A stretch of 64,000 nt of DNA from Urechis unicinctus (Eukaryota; Annelida; Polychaeta; Xenopneusta; Urechidae): the NCBI GenBank assembly GCA_034190875.2, contig CM067354.1, positions 7,833,795 through 7,897,794 of the forward strand. Direction: 5' to 3'. Below the pieces are notes generated by a model, which ran no database searches, was not told the origin of the DNA, and was given only the letters and a program-made list of their open reading frames with translations. The translations under genes were made by a program, and so were the position numbers. Positions 1-13,149 of this stretch are shown here, piece by piece (position 1 is the first letter of the stretch; each line of letters opens with the position of its first letter).

Positions 1-1056
1 ACGCAACAGGCCACTGTAAAACTCAGTGATGACTTCGTTATCGTCGAGTTATCTCTATCATCTCGTATTGATTTAAGGCTTACGCTTATTATACCTTGTG
101 GCAGACACATACGGACCATGCTAATCTTTCTTATGTACTACTAATAAGCTAAAGTCGCCATCCCGGGAAGTAAAAACAAAAAGAATATATTATCATTATC
201 GTAAAGCTTTTCCTAGTTTTACATCAAGCTTGTCTACATTTAAGGATAATCCCTTAAGCTGCGTTCGCGTCTTTTAACGACTAGGTGAATGCAATATTAT
301 GCGTTAAGATGAACACATACAATGCCACTATCAGCTGTACAAAAGGACCGGTTACATTGCTAGTGTAACTAAAGTGAAATACACGCCGCACGACTATCAA
401 GCCAAGACACGATTTACAATTAAAGCCTCAAATGTTCTGTATAATTTCCCATGGTATATAAGTCGTATTGTATATCTTTACCGTGCAATTTCACGAACAA
501 ACTGTAGTATTTCAGGACAGAAAAATTCTGCGGTGCTTTACGAAGCGTGCATGAGTGCCAGCATATTCGGAGTAATTGCTATTGTGTCTGTTGGGGACCG
601 GACACGATTGTCTATGCCATTGAGTGTCATTCACTTGCATTGAAGCGCTACATCAGTTGCAATGAACCAATTGTAACCAGTAGATGGCAGTGATATTTGC
701 TTTATGTGATTGCTGATTATTTCATATCATCACGCGATTTTTACATTATACATTGAGTGACGGCATTAATATAGTGAGCACTGTGTTATGCATGAATTGG
801 TGTACGCATGGAATATTTATGGAAACATGGTTAAATGCAGTTGAAATCCCGAAGTGCCATCGGTAGCAATTTCTGTGAGCGTTAATAAGTTATAGGTGGA
901 CTATTTAGTTGAGGTTTTTTGTCGGAGCACACCTTTTGGTCAGAGGGACTTACACTTGAAAGTAAAACATTGCTTGTATAATTGATTTGCGTTGCAGTAA
1001 TGTGGTTTAAGCGAGCTATACGACAAATGGGCCATCCACTGATATGATGTTATAAA

Positions 1057-1135
1057 GTACCATACATAGATTGCTTGAAAAATCTTACCTTTCAAATTGT
1101 ACCATACATAGATTGCTTGAAAAATCTTACCTTTC
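1057..1135. repeat. 42-bp tandem duplication inside copy A
   Basis: A block starting GTACCATACATAGATTGC at 1,057 is repeated from 1,099, with about 37 bases identical and a 42-base period. The matching place in copy C (about 39,930-39,965) has it only once, so the duplication arose in copy A after the copies separated. Confidence 0.9.
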
Positions 1136-2608
1136 TGGTGAATCTGTTTGTGACAGAGAAATGTTGTTTTTTTCTAAAGTGTATTTTATTATTGGGGATT
1201 AATTGAACCTAAAGTTACACCATTATACTTCTTTGGTGTCATCAAGCAGGCATGTAGTACTTGTCGAACTGAATGCAATCAAGACGATTGTAATAATGAG
1301 ATTTAGTGATGTTGATATTAGATATTTGGCCGTTAAGACTTATGGGAACACATAGTGAAAAGGAGCTAAAATCAACGATATTTAGCTGTACTGATGCTGA
1401 AGTTAATGTGTACCGTAACAATAAGATGCAGAAATAATGCGGTGTATCGTACAATGATAACTATTTATCTGTTGAGTAGCTAAGCCATCATTATTTGCGA
1501 CTGGGTATTTAACCTCTAAATAATTATCTCACAAATGATGTGTTCCACTTGGCAATATTATAACCAGCTCCCTAAGTACAAATATTGCTTTAGAATCACT
1601 CCCATTACTCGGTTATTTCTCCATACTGTTCAAAGACATATAACACGTTTGACTAACGCTAACAACATTAGAGGAGAGCTCACATCAGTAGTCCTCTACA
1701 GAGATTTGTTTACAGCATTTGGATTTGATAAAGAACTCTCTAACGCTGCTGTAATAAAGCCGAGGTTGATGCTGTGAATACATGGAAAAGAGCAGCTTAT
1801 GCCCCTCTCCACATAATGATACATCTAAAGCTTATTGATTTGATAAAGTTGAAGACTTGTATGGACTAATTTCCTATATGTTTACGTGGAGCAGGCGTTA
1901 GCGGCATTACATATATGTCCCAACATTATGATGATGTACAAATCTGTTTATGTCATCATCTGAAGTAACGATTTATGATTGAGTGCATCCATGCGATCAA
2001 CCTACATAGTTAGTTTTGCAATATGCTCAAATATCACTTAACCATACCACGATATATCATGCAATGTACGTAAATCCATCATTCGTTCTCAACCAAATAA
2101 CACTCCTATGATTGTAAATCAAGTGTTAACTCTGCTACATCTGTATAGCCTTGGTTGTTTTGTGGTATGAGGTTGTAGTGGTGGGTGTACACTCTTCCTG
2201 TTTGGATATTGTTACGGTCTGTCACAATCCTTGGCAATACCAATTGACGACGGCATGACAGGTGCGGAACATTTACCGTGGATTTTATCACGATCCTATA
2301 ATTGCACCCTTTACATAACATCGATTTGTAACATATATAGAATAGAATTTTAGAATAGAATAGAATTTATTTTTACTTGCAGCAACGGCAACTCATCGAT
2401 ACTGATTTAAAAAAATAAAAATAAACAACAAATCCAGTGCTGCAAGTAGGGACAATGTAGCCAGGGGCTGTCTTCCCATTGTCCCTAAGTAGTCCCTGCA
2501 CAAAACAGTCTTACGACAACGATGCTAGTGACCACAACTACTGAACGGGGGCGGGAGCAAGAGGCCGGCAACAAATATCCACTAGCTACCAAACCGGGGT
2601 GACTGATA

Positions 2609-2816
2609 TTTCATTGAGGCGCACATAAGCACAAATATAAGCTACATTAACAGGTATATAAACATATTGTAGAATATGAAAATAAAAAATTTGCATACAT
2701 TTTGCACACATTTCATTAAGGCGCACATAAGCACAAATATAAGCTACATTAACAGGTATATAAACATATCGTAGAATATGAAAATAAACAATTTGCATAC
2801 ATTTTGCATACATTTC
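2609..2816 (-). repeat. 102-bp tandem repeat in the LINE 3' UTR
   Basis: Two adjacent copies begin at 2,609 and 2,711 (TTTCATTRAGGCGCACATAA) and differ at only a few positions. They lie between the reverse-transcriptase stop and the 3' tail of the LINE. Open frames across them (about 75 residues, internally repeated) are a by-product of the repeat. Confidence 0.92.
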
Positions 2817-2888
2817 AGTTACACATGTATATTAAGTAAGTTCAATATATATGCGAGTAACTCGTGTAACAAATCAGAGGGTTGAACA

Positions 2889-3480
2889 TTACAGACTACA
2901 ATCCACACACTTAACATTGTTGCACTGTACAATATTCAGGTAGGTAGACAACATGCTGTTTCGGACGCTATTTTTAAACTGTGAGATGGACGACGTAGTG
3001 GCGTCATTGGAACACCATTTGTTCCATAATCGGGGAAAACTACGCATGGGTAGTCTGTCTGCAAAATGTGTTTTAGAGGGTGGTACATATAACAGTTTGG
3101 AATTTCGTATTTCATATTTGCATTTTATTTCATAGTTTCGATGAAAACAGTCGTTAAACGATACAGGCAATTGGTGGTTATTAAGTTCGTACATAAATAC
3201 GGCCACGTGATATTCGTATAAGTGTTTCAGTTCAGTATACCACAACGCCTGAACAAGGGATCTGTGTAACGTATGGCGCGTTTTTGGAGAAGTTCCGTTT
3301 TTTTTTTAGTACAGAGTCCCGTGCATTACCCCATGCCAGGATGCCGTATGTTATGTATGGGTGCACCATAGTGAAGTAAAGAGTACGCAAGGCTGATTTG
3401 GGGAGTATGTACTCGTCATTAGGGTACGCTATGCACTAGGCTGTTTTTCGCATAAGCTTATCGATGCATTTGTGGGAAAT
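2889..3480 (-). pseudogene. LINE reverse transcriptase, C-terminal fragment (broken)
   Basis: On the minus strand the region translates to the conserved tail of LINE ORF2. Pieces in order are SHKCIDKLMRKTA, LYFTMVHPYITYGILAWGN, LQKRAIRYTDPLFRR, then an open stretch of 118 residues (3,245-2,889) with HVAVFMYELNNHQLP, a run rich in R and N, and FPRLWNKW before the stop. The order 'YGI..WGN', 'LQK.AIR', 'LFMY..NN.LP', 'LWN' is typical of the region after the polymerase domain in CR1/Jockey-like elements. The pieces lie in different frames (breaks near 3,245 and 3,300, the latter at a run of T) and there is an in-frame TAG near 3,440, so it cannot be functional. The catalytic polymerase motifs are not present in this truncated copy. 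Confidence 0.85.
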
Positions 3481-3559
3481 TCATGCTGTATTCATACCGC
3501 TTAAATGTCATGGACAACATTACGTAATGTTACATATAATGGCAGTTCATTAAAATGTG

Positions 3560-4140
3560 TGTTCCCATCGAATCGCCATTCAAAACATAGTTATTTCCAA
3601 ATCGTAGTCCTTTTCATGTAATGATCAAGCGGGCGTTCCTCCATTAGCGCTTCTTCGGGGGTTAAGATCGGCAGCCATTGTAAGTTAATCCCATAAGAAA
3701 ATGTAGATGGATGGCCCTGATTTAATGCAGCTTTGCATCGTTTGGAGGTTAATCTAATCGTGAAATGAGAAAGACGCTTGGTTTGCCAGTCTTAAACGCA
3801 TTGTACGTAGCACGGATTTCATCATACAGGGGCATGAAATGCACTGCCCTGGCGGACAAAAATTAGTACACGTTTTTATATCCTTATCGTAATTGCTTTA
3901 CTTAATATAGTGAATATATCACATGATATCTCGCGTTGCAAGTTATATCATTTATGGCCTTCATTTCGCAGCTCAGCCCTAATATTTTGTCCATCATTTC
4001 AATTCAATGTCCGTCGCATATGCTGTGTTAAAGACAATTTAAACAACCCCCTTAAATTACAGTCAGGGATCGCCATTAAAAATCTATTCTCATGTGCATT
4101 CATTCGAGTTTGAATGCAGGCTATCTACCAGTGAATATTC
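3560..4140. other. No gene seen; unaligned stretch inside copy A
   Basis: Between the LINE and the next block that clearly aligns to copies B and C, I see no coding signal, tandem repeat or inverted repeat. It may be a private insertion or a piece of the unit too diverged to align by eye. Confidence 0.5.
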
Positions 4141-6786
4141 CATCTCACGATCATTTTATGCAGACAGAATTAGTTATTGATGGACCTATCAATCTGCAAT
4201 AGTTGTGTGAATTCGCATCGATCATCTAACCTTGCTTGAAACGAGAATCTGATAGGCAAGAACCTCACATTGAAAGCATTCATCTCAGCGATCGTTTATT
4301 CAGGGTTCTAAGTTTCCTGCATCATCAGCAAAACAAGGACGCCGCGTGATTGATTAAACATAGCAGGAATGCATTTTTGTCCTTTTAGGTGGTCGTCACG
4401 GTAGACTTGAAAGTTAATGCTTATTACCCAACTTACCCCAGCCATTTTCTACAGTTTTGTTCATTCATTAACGGATAGGCTTATCACTGTCATTATCATA
4501 TACACATGCTAAATAATCATCGATATTTCAGCTTTAGTCCTCTATTTTCAAAGCCTTTGTTGCAAAGTCCAGCACAACTGGCGAGCAATAGTAGCTGCGT
4601 CTCAATAATTAGCGGAACATTGCGGTCTGAAGTATCGGACATTGCGTTCTAAATATACATCAAACACCACGCTATTGCATCCTCTGTCATGATATCGTGT
4701 CGAGATAACTACAGATACAACATGCGCAATGTACATTGTACCCTTTCTTCTCGTCGGTCTTTGTTAATCGCTACTGATATGTAATGCTCTAGAATAGGGC
4801 GACTTATGATACAATATCTATCCTTTAAGTAGAAAAATATTCGGTAGTGAATATATATCACTTCAAAGAGGCTTTGGCAGAACGGTTTCTGCGTTGTCCA
4901 CACGTGTATTTCTGCTGCTTTTGATAACAGCCCAATCTTAAGTTTGATGTTTTTAACCTTTTGAATAACAGGGCGCCGTTATTTGTATTCATTCAACACC
5001 TTTGTGCTCCCGGTGTAGCTCTTTAAACGCCGTTTATTCATTATTGACTTTGTCGAAACATATCATATGGGACTAGTAGCAACTTGCTAATGTTTCCAAT
5101 GTACGATTTTGGACAATTTTAATGCAGTAGTTTGAGCAATTAGGATATCCGGTGACATGTAAAGCCCGATGCATCTGGTTGAAAACCCTGTAATATGTTG
5201 ATTCGATTCAAGTGGTCCATGTGATAAATGTATATCCGTCGCCTACTAAATAGTATTTTTCCAGAGTGATATACGGCTTGCAACGGTCCTCAATCTCATT
5301 TGTACATACTTCCTTCTACGGTGTACATATTTTATTAAGAGCACCAGGGATCTAGTTCTGATTGAGTGTTCTTGCTAGGCATTAATGCAGAAACAACAAA
5401 TGGACCACTTTCAGCAAATATAACACACTTGCCCAATTAATGAATGATTCATGACAAAGATATAACAATTGAACACATTTTATATACACCGGAATATTTA
5501 TTGCATCAGTGGTCGTCAGTAGCGGATCTGAACAATGCTGATTTTATTAGAAGTAGCACACAATAACCTAACCAAGATTAAATTTGATTTAAATTTACTT
5601 TATATATACGAACACAGGTCCAATCGACAAAATTAATATCTAGTCAGAACTTATCCTCATTCATGCTGTGAAACGATCCACATCCCTATCAACAAAATGT
5701 GTTGATCCGCAGCTGTTTATGGGAAATAGCTCCCCTCTAGACCAATTCTGTCAAAGATATACTCAATCCCGGTCCTCTACAGGGGTTTGCTTCAATATTT
5801 TTCTGATCCTCAGTACAACTTAAGCTTGTCGCAAAACTAGTGATATAATAAAATAGTTCATCATCTAAGTGGCCTTTAAAATTGTCCGCAAGTAATCACT
5901 GTTTTTGTATGAATGCATATCACAGCGTGCGTCTTGTACAAATTAAGCAATGTTGAGACATATCGCATCTAGATGCTTACTTGTATTTATGCTTTACTCG
6001 AAAACATCCTATAAATTTAATTGTTGCGAGGAGTTATTCGGGGCGACACAGCAGGAATTTATCAGTATTTTCGAATTAGACGTTGCTGCAAGGATGTTCA
6101 CTTACACACCTGGCAAGATATGTCTCAGAAAAACTATGGGTACCTGAATTCAAATGCAATTGGAAACAATACAAACCACAAAGGTAGGCCATATACTTTT
6201 GCAGTGGACATATTAAGTTCTCTCAGCGCAACAGTCAGAGTAGCGACATAAAGATTGCCTCACTTTATAATAGAAGACTTGCTGAAACCTAACGGTGTTG
6301 ATGCATGAGTCAGGAAAGATCGTTAACATTGAAGTCCGAAACAGTATGCCACATTGAATGCAATCCACATTTCCATTGATAGAGGATCAATTGACGAGAT
6401 ATGTATTGTACAGCCACGAGTAGAGCTTGCCGTTCATGACGCTGGGCTTCCCAACATAAGACTTAATCACCATTGCTGAAATTGCAACTGATATTTATTT
6501 GTGTTGGATTAAATTTTGCATCACACCATCTTACCAGCTGAAAATAAGACGAACTGAAGCGTACAAATGGGCGATGCATAATAGTTAGCACATCGGCATA
6601 AATCGTTTTACCTGACACATATATGTTAACATACGAACAGATGAGTGTACAATAACATGCACTTAAGTGTTTGCTATATTTGCTTAAACACCGCAACAAA
6701 CACTGAACATAACAAATGAAGTTTGTCGAGAAGCCGATTGACGGCAAACACCATGGTATAGACACATAGTCTATTTATTCTGTTCT

Positions 6787-7364
6787 GATATCCGACTGCA
6801 CCTTTTCCGTTTGATCGATGGATGGAATATTACCCTAGGTGCAGCGGCGAGCGTCGGAATACCTTTTGATGGTTGCAATACATTGGCAGGTGACTGCGGT
6901 CATATGTGATATTGAGGGTGTATTGCAAGCCAGTCCCCATGGACAACCAAAAAGAGAGCATGCTAATTACAAGGCGATACAGAAAAGTGTAAAACGAAGT
7001 CATTAACATTAGCTTATGTTACATTTAAGGGCCTGACAATCATAAATTTTAACACTAAACTAATGTTTGTGAATATTGAACCTAGAACGTTGCTAAATGA
7101 TTGCATCAAATTATTGGGAAATATATTTGGTTTTATTCATGGGCTGAGGTATACATGAGAGTGTCCATACATTCAACAATAAAGGATATCCTGCTATCAA
7201 ATATTCTGAGTAGTTTAGAAACCTCTCCCTATGGAAGCCATGATGATGACCCCTTTCATTGTACTATCATTCAACCTCCAATGCATCAAGAAAAGTGTCA
7301 TATTAGACAATTAAAGGCCAGAGCATTAATGCAGTATGGAGTAAATTATTTGTTACCTACGTGA
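6787..7364 (+). pseudogene. Decayed transposase-like relic in copy A
   Basis: This is an inference from comparison with copy B. At 6,787-6,812 the sequence reads ISDCTFSV, at 6,872-7,005 it reads about 44 residues starting VAIHWQVTAVICDIEGVLQ, and at 7,285-7,330 it reads CHIRQLKARA. Copy B shows IIDCTISV, VAINVQVTVVISDKEGVLQ and CHIRQLKARV in the same order on its own reading strand. The pattern resembles the DDE domain of PIF/Harbinger transposases: IDCTH, then a beta-strand block 'INVQ..CD..G', then 'ER.FG.LK.R'. Stops and frame changes separate the pieces. Substitutions between copies fall at all codon positions, as expected for neutral decay. It could be a different DDE family or chance. 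Confidence 0.4.
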
Positions 7365-8649
7365 CCTTGTATGTATCTTAAAGCATGTTTGTTTTTGATT
7401 TGAAGAGCTAAATAACTGGCTACGGGCGAAAAAATTGGCATTCCAGCTCTGCATATCAAATGTTATCTTCAGATTTACTGACTCTTAAGGATTCTGTCAA
7501 ATAATTTATTGTAGTTTACATGCTTGAATTAAAGACCAACTTTCTGAACCCATGGGTTCGCATTTCAATGAGATGCAGTTGGCCAGTTGCGGTCAATCAG
7601 TTAGGGAGAAATCGTCTTGTGGATGTTGTAACCGATGCACTATACATTACAGATAGATTGATTTCTGGCATTTTTGGCATTGTTCTTTGTGTTTGGCAAT
7701 AAAATAACCAAACACTGGTACATGGGTGTTGTCTCAGGGTGCTTTATCATCGTCTGCGTTGAATTGCAAAACTATTCCCCATTGAATAAAGTCAAATCTG
7801 TATCAGTCCAACAAGTGGCCCCTGTAAGCTTTTCCTTCCTCGTTCGGGAAACGATGTCGCACGAATTTTACAACAAAATTTGGCATAATTTGTACCAAGT
7901 TCTTTGACAGGGATCCTTTCCCAAAGCGTCGGCGTGTTCTATTTGCTTTCCGGGTGTATTCGTGTCCACGTGTCATTTTTTTTGCTTACATCAGCGAGCA
8001 CATGGCCTGTCGATGATTGGATGCTTTTCATTGTAGCCCCATCCAAAAAGATTGGAAGCTTAAGACAATTATAGGTATAAATAATGTCTTGACAATTGCA
8101 TGTATTCATGCATGTAAGAATATTTTCAATTATTAAGTAGTTACACTGAATGCTGCAAAACACAGGGAGAGCCCATTCGCGATTTGAATCAGATGCATAT
8201 CTGCCATAGGGTTTAAATGAACTTGCACTTGGCATAGACAGCCAACCTGGTTGCGCCTTACAGCTACTGACTGATGTTCTCGTATCCGGCGTATTATTCT
8301 ATCGAATTTCCTAACTTGGACGACATCTTCAGCAAGCATTTGCAACAATAAAGAATCTAGTTGCCGCCATTGCATACTCTATAATCTAATGCCCTTTAAT
8401 TGACATTCATATGGATCTCCAACAACGTAATCGCTGCGTCTAGAGGTGCCCTATAACAGTAAGAAAGCCTTTATAATGCATGTGAACAATAACAAATCAA
8501 CTATTTCATTATTCATGGTTATCACACAAGCTTAATTGATACACATGTTACAATAACGTGAAAATCATATCATGATGTTTAATTTTATTTCAACTTGAAA
8601 TAAGCCTTTTGGAACAACAAGATTATTATCTTGGTCACTTGCCATATAT

Positions 8650-9480
8650 TCTAAAATAGTGACAAACGTGAAGTGATATACCGATCATAGAATGATTAAA
8701 TCACCTTTTTGGCTTAATTTGTTACCCTCTGTATTTATTGTTTATATTGTGTGTGGTTTTAGAATAAATGTATAACAAATTATCCCCTCCCCACATATGT
8801 ATCAGGCCATTAGGTAGCTAAACACATTCAACATTGCAGATGAAAAACATTGTATACAGAGCAGTACTTACCAAGCCTTGGCGTTTGGCGATATATGTTT
8901 ATCTTGTAAATCTCGACTTGTGGGCAATTATTATTGCTTAGCAAGCCCTGCATTGAAACCTAAAGTGGAATGAAAACTAGAATGTCTACTTAGTTATTTA
9001 TCAGAAGCCACCGCAAGCAAATTTATATTATCACTTCGATCCGCTAAGAATGGAATTCCAAATTAATCGCTGAGATATATTAATCAGCTGTGCTAAATGT
9101 TATCGGCAACAACATCAGCTGGGCGTGATCCTGTCTGCAATAGTTTATTAGCTCCAGATCGCTCTGTAATTTGTTACATCATTTGTTATCGCTTTAGTCT
9201 ATGATATCCTATTCAATGATAAATATCATGCCTGTCTTGGCGAGGGAAGTCACTCTTCCTTTTAGTAAATAAATATACGCTTATGCTACGGAATGATAAC
9301 TAACAGGGATCGGAGATGTTTTTGTCTGTCAACCTTCAATGAATGAGTACGATTACTAATTACGGTGTTATATAATAACTCAAACTGCTGTTTGGAGGAT
9401 AATTCACGTGATTCTCTATGTTCTATGTCCATGTAACATCACTGTATGTTGATACACAAACAGTGACGCACAACCGGGAC
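8650..9480. repeat. Edge of copy A; inverted match to segment D
   Basis: Bases 9,030-9,345 match the reverse complement of 16,740-17,090, with clear anchors in the blocks around AATTTGGAAT and CAATAGTTTATTAGCTCCAG. No gene is seen. The neighbouring block 8,256-8,560 matches 16,143-16,470 in direct orientation, so one of the two loci carries an inversion. Confidence 0.75.
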
Positions 9481-10135
9481 TATACACACGCTTTCATCTG
9501 CACACTCTTACAAAATACATATACATATATATAATTATATCTAAATATGTATATGGATATCGATTATTACATATATTCATTGAGCTGTGAAAGTCATACA
9601 GCAACTAATATGGCTGACACACTATATATCAAGCCATCGGTGTTATATATAGGTAATAGCATACATGCCATTCATTTATATTTATATCCTCCATCATATG
9701 CATACACATCATATATCCCCAGATTTTAATACCATCATAAATACAGTTATGACGAGCTATAAATCGGCATGACTAGCTATATATAAGGCCTATAAATGTG
9801 CAACGTATGGAGTTGATAAGAGATGCTCTCTGTTGAAAACCCTGCAGCTGAAAGCATACAAGTACAGAAGCATACCCTCAGTTGACATATCTTCCATGTA
9901 TATCGCACTTTGTCGCTGTTTTGTAACTGCTTGAAAATAGTTGGCGGCAAAAGAGAGCTCTACTCTAATGTTTTATGAAATAATAAGAAAGTTATCATAT
10001 ATCTCTCCTCTCTCATATATATATATAAATATATCTATATAGCATCTCTCTCTCTATATATATGAAATAATAAGATCTCTATATATATATCATATATATC
10101 TCTCTATATCATATATATAAACATATATATATGTT
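9480..10135. repeat. A+T-rich simple and low-complexity DNA
   Basis: The stretch is dominated by TATA-type tracts; 10,008-10,132 is an imperfect (TA)n/(TC)n microsatellite with ATATATAT and CTCTCTCT runs. No gene is seen. Confidence 0.8.
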
Positions 10136-12744
10136 GGCCACTTGGGATTCAGGGTTTTGATACATATATACATGACACAACACACACACAATGCATGCGT
10201 CAATGTTATTGGTAGTATCGCTTCCTATGAGCAACTGTTATAGATTCTCAATACTTTTCTGTCATGTTACATCACTGTATTTTGATAAAGTAATGATAAC
10301 GTTTCTGTTGCGTTACGAACATGTATTTATGTCATAATCAATCCTCTAATGAACGATTCGGTCGAAGCTGATATGCTTCTTATTGGGACAGGTCTTTACA
10401 ACATCGTGCTCATAATTTCTTTAGTTCACTTTGAATTTGCTGCGAGATATATTAAGTCATATTTAAACACGTGAAATCACTTTGTTGGCGAATATCAAAT
10501 ATTATTATATTAGCCTCATTATCGCCGTATAAAGAATATATCCATCTCTCACGTGAGTGAGACATGGCATTAAGTCAAACGTTCTCATAGCTAATAACCA
10601 CAGAGCGATTGATAGGCATATATGGTTTAATTGCGCGCGCTCTGTTTCTGTTTCTCTCGCAATCGTTCTCTCACTCACACACACAAACACATACCCACAC
10701 ACCGCACACATTAAAAGCTAGGCATTTTCTTTTTCAATGCCAATTGTAGTTTGCAGATATACAGTGGCAATATGTTAGATGTTGATGCCTACTTTCTAAC
10801 GTGCATCAAAGATGGACCAAGCACCTAGGATATGTCTTCAGTGATTGCCTGTTTCACCAAATTAAATATGAACTTATTAAATGAAGAATCGTATTCAGCA
10901 CAAATGTCCTTCTATATCACTGCGATGACGTAGGAGAAACTGTGCATTGCCATGACATATTTTAACCACACAAATATCTAAGCACAAGATATGAGCACTC
11001 GTTGGTAGTTGTGCTTCTGCACGTACTAAGTCATTAAGGGCGTCAACCTACCCACACCACTGAAATAAGCAATCCATGGCAATAAAATACTCATCAGTGT
11101 TGCTGGATCCGATGTTAAAGGGCAATTTAGGTCTGTATTGCTCCGAAACCATAAACGCCTGAGCTTTCCCATTTGTAATGTGTATTCATATGAGAGGCTG
11201 AACGGCTCACCGTAATTGGTCTGCTAAGTCTGCAGACCATCTCTTGGAAGGGTGCGATCACTGCAGCGCTAATTTGATCAATATCTAATCAGAATTATTG
11301 GGCGATGTTGTAGATATCTGCGTCTGTGCTTGCTCATAATAAACACGCAGTGGGAAGATACCCCTTTTATTTATGTCTATAGAGACGAATAATTCCTGCA
11401 GCTCCCCAAAAACCAATCACCCCAACACTGCTGATGCACTAACAGACATGCTCTTATCAAGCAAGTCGCACGCTTTCAACTTAAGACTTGTAAAAGTAGA
11501 AAAGTAAAGCAATTATTGCTGACATGTCCTCAATGCTGAGCTATGGATATAACACATATCATTTGTGAAGCATGGACTCAATGTGGTATTGTAATTGATT
11601 TGGCCTGGCAGGTTTCATTTGCGAATGTTTCATCAACGAATGTTTTCTAACACTTTTATAGGGTCAGCCTCATAACGCAATAATAATGGCTTCGTGATCA
11701 GCTCGTCACTGTGACATTGACCTCAATGCAGCTTGCTTACGTTAAATAAACACGATTGCAGCGGTTACTAATACCACACTTCACCATAACCAAGGTGTAC
11801 TAAGCTTCCTAATCAGGATACGTCCGGTTGTCTATTTGTCCAGGATGAATGCTGACGCCGCGCGTTGACCACTCCCTTCTCTTCCACCCTGTCCTGTCCG
11901 TAGCATCCAACCACCTGCTCAGATGACAACTGACGCTAGCACTACTGATCGCTAGATACTCTTCAAATGGATGTGGAATATTTACAAACTGGAATGCCAA
12001 GTTGTAGTATTATTCCACACTCGATCTGACAATCCCAGAAAAATTACTAATGACTTTTAGCTAACTACTCTGAATGATAAGCTCACTATTGAAGAAATAC
12101 TAGAGGAGTTCTTCTTATTTTCCAGTGGGTGAAGTAAACGAAGCTTATGAACGATGTCTTAACTGGCTACGTTCACATTGAGCCCATAATACCTAAACAA
12201 CCATTCTGAAACGGATTCGTTAATGTATTTAACTAGGATGAGAACGCAATGCATTTACAGTAGAACATCCAGTGCGCGAACTACACACCGATTCTGCCCG
12301 GACCGAACTTACGTCAACCTCCATCTTGAAATAGAGGTCCGAAGCACCTCGGTAAAGCAACCACTATGGTGGCACTAATCCCACAGTGAAAAGCCAGTGT
12401 CCTGTGAAGGTCGAGGTCTGCAAATTGCTACCACTGTCAAAAGTCGCGTTGTAACGCCCACATAGACCGAAAGTGTTCCATTAAATTCGCAAGTGTGAGA
12501 CGTACAGGCGTGTCAGGCGGATTGAAATTCGAAACACTCTGTAATACTAGACGACATAAGTTGAACTTCAACGAGCTAAGACACCTAAGGGTATATGGAT
12601 GGAACATCGTTATTATATCACAGTGGCGACCTTTGTAAGCAAAGTCATTGTTGACATAGATATGCAATTTATTGGCCCTTGGTGCGGTTGAGCCTTATGA
12701 AATCCCCTGACACATCAATAATGATACGTAATTGCCTATATATA
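10136..12744. other. No gene seen
   Basis: I find no coding signal, known repeat or RNA gene. A short (CA)-rich run occurs at about 10,672-10,708, preceded by a CTCT-rich patch. A more G+C-rich patch lies at 11,850-11,960 without a convincing frame. The element starting at 12,745 defines the right edge. Confidence 0.5.
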
Positions 12745-12901
12745 TTAGGGTGGCTCAAAAAAAGATTTTTTTTGAAAACGCGTGCTCCCCTGGTTTTATT
12801 GTGTGCCTAATAATGCCCTTATTACACTGATTTTTTTTCCAGATTTTTAAAATTAATTTTATGCTCTCCTGTCTAGCGTTTTCTGGAAAAATGACGATTT
12901 T
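12745..12901 (+). repeat. Left terminal inverted repeat of the 2.5-kb transposon
   Basis: About 157 bases, imperfectly inverted relative to 15,088-15,229. The outermost part (TTAGGGTGGCTC) is the most likely transposase-recognition end. Confidence 0.92.
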
Positions 12902-13149
12902 CAGCTATTTTTGCATGTATTATGCAATTCAAAATGTATTACAATTAATATTTCATACTTTCATGATGTTTAACTGTCTAAACATGGTTTGTGTATTCTA
13001 TTTGTATGCTAATATGATGTACTGTGTACAGTTTGGAAGGACAAAAAGTCATTAAAATAGCAAAAACTCAGACAATAGCTTTATTTATCATACCTTCTTG
13101 TTCATTACACAATACAAAAACTGAAGCATATGAACACTGAAATAGATTC

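Larger units (their letters stand above)
2339..3560 (-). mobile_element. 5'-truncated LINE (non-LTR retrotransposon), 3' part
   Basis: Reading the minus strand, this insertion holds the C-terminal end of a LINE reverse-transcriptase protein (about 3,550-2,889), then a 3' untranslated region with a 102-bp tandem repeat, and ends at 2,339-2,370 in an ATTCT-type simple tail (TTCTATTCTATTCT and variants). Truncation at the 5' side and a simple-repeat tail are usual for LINE copies of the CR1/L2/Jockey type. It interrupts copy A: the sequence left of 2,335 still matches copy C near 36,570. I could not fix the 5' breakpoint, and target-site duplications were not resolved. Confidence 0.82.
1..8650 (-). 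repeat. Large diverged repeat, copy A (inverted)
   Basis: The reverse complement of this stretch aligns by eye, in blocks and in order, to copies B and C. Anchors: 121-250 pairs with 24,820-24,960 and 40,590-40,690; 500-560 with 40,395-40,480; 1,440-1,520 with 37,310-37,400; 2,100-2,330 with 36,570-36,780; 4,150-4,310 with 34,670-34,800; 6,040-6,240 with 32,520-32,705; 7,200-7,370 with 19,920-20,110; 7,640-7,810 with 19,370-19,590. Identity in aligned blocks looks like roughly 70-80 percent with many indels, so the copies are old. A LINE interrupts it at 2,339-3,560. Most of it has no coding signal beyond the relic at 6,787-7,364. It runs off the left edge of the window. Confidence 0.85.

Noticed and set aside
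1535..1777. 80-codon plus-strand frame in copy A
   Set aside because: The matching part of copy C (about 37,080-37,330) does not keep the frame, and there is no family resemblance.
2586..2813. 75-codon frame with an internal 34-residue repeat
   Set aside because: It only reflects the 102-bp tandem repeat in the LINE 3' UTR.
2606..2816. Two regular repeats that might suggest a CRISPR array
   Set aside because: Only two adjacent units without spacers, inside a eukaryotic LINE. No other spaced short repeats are present in the window.
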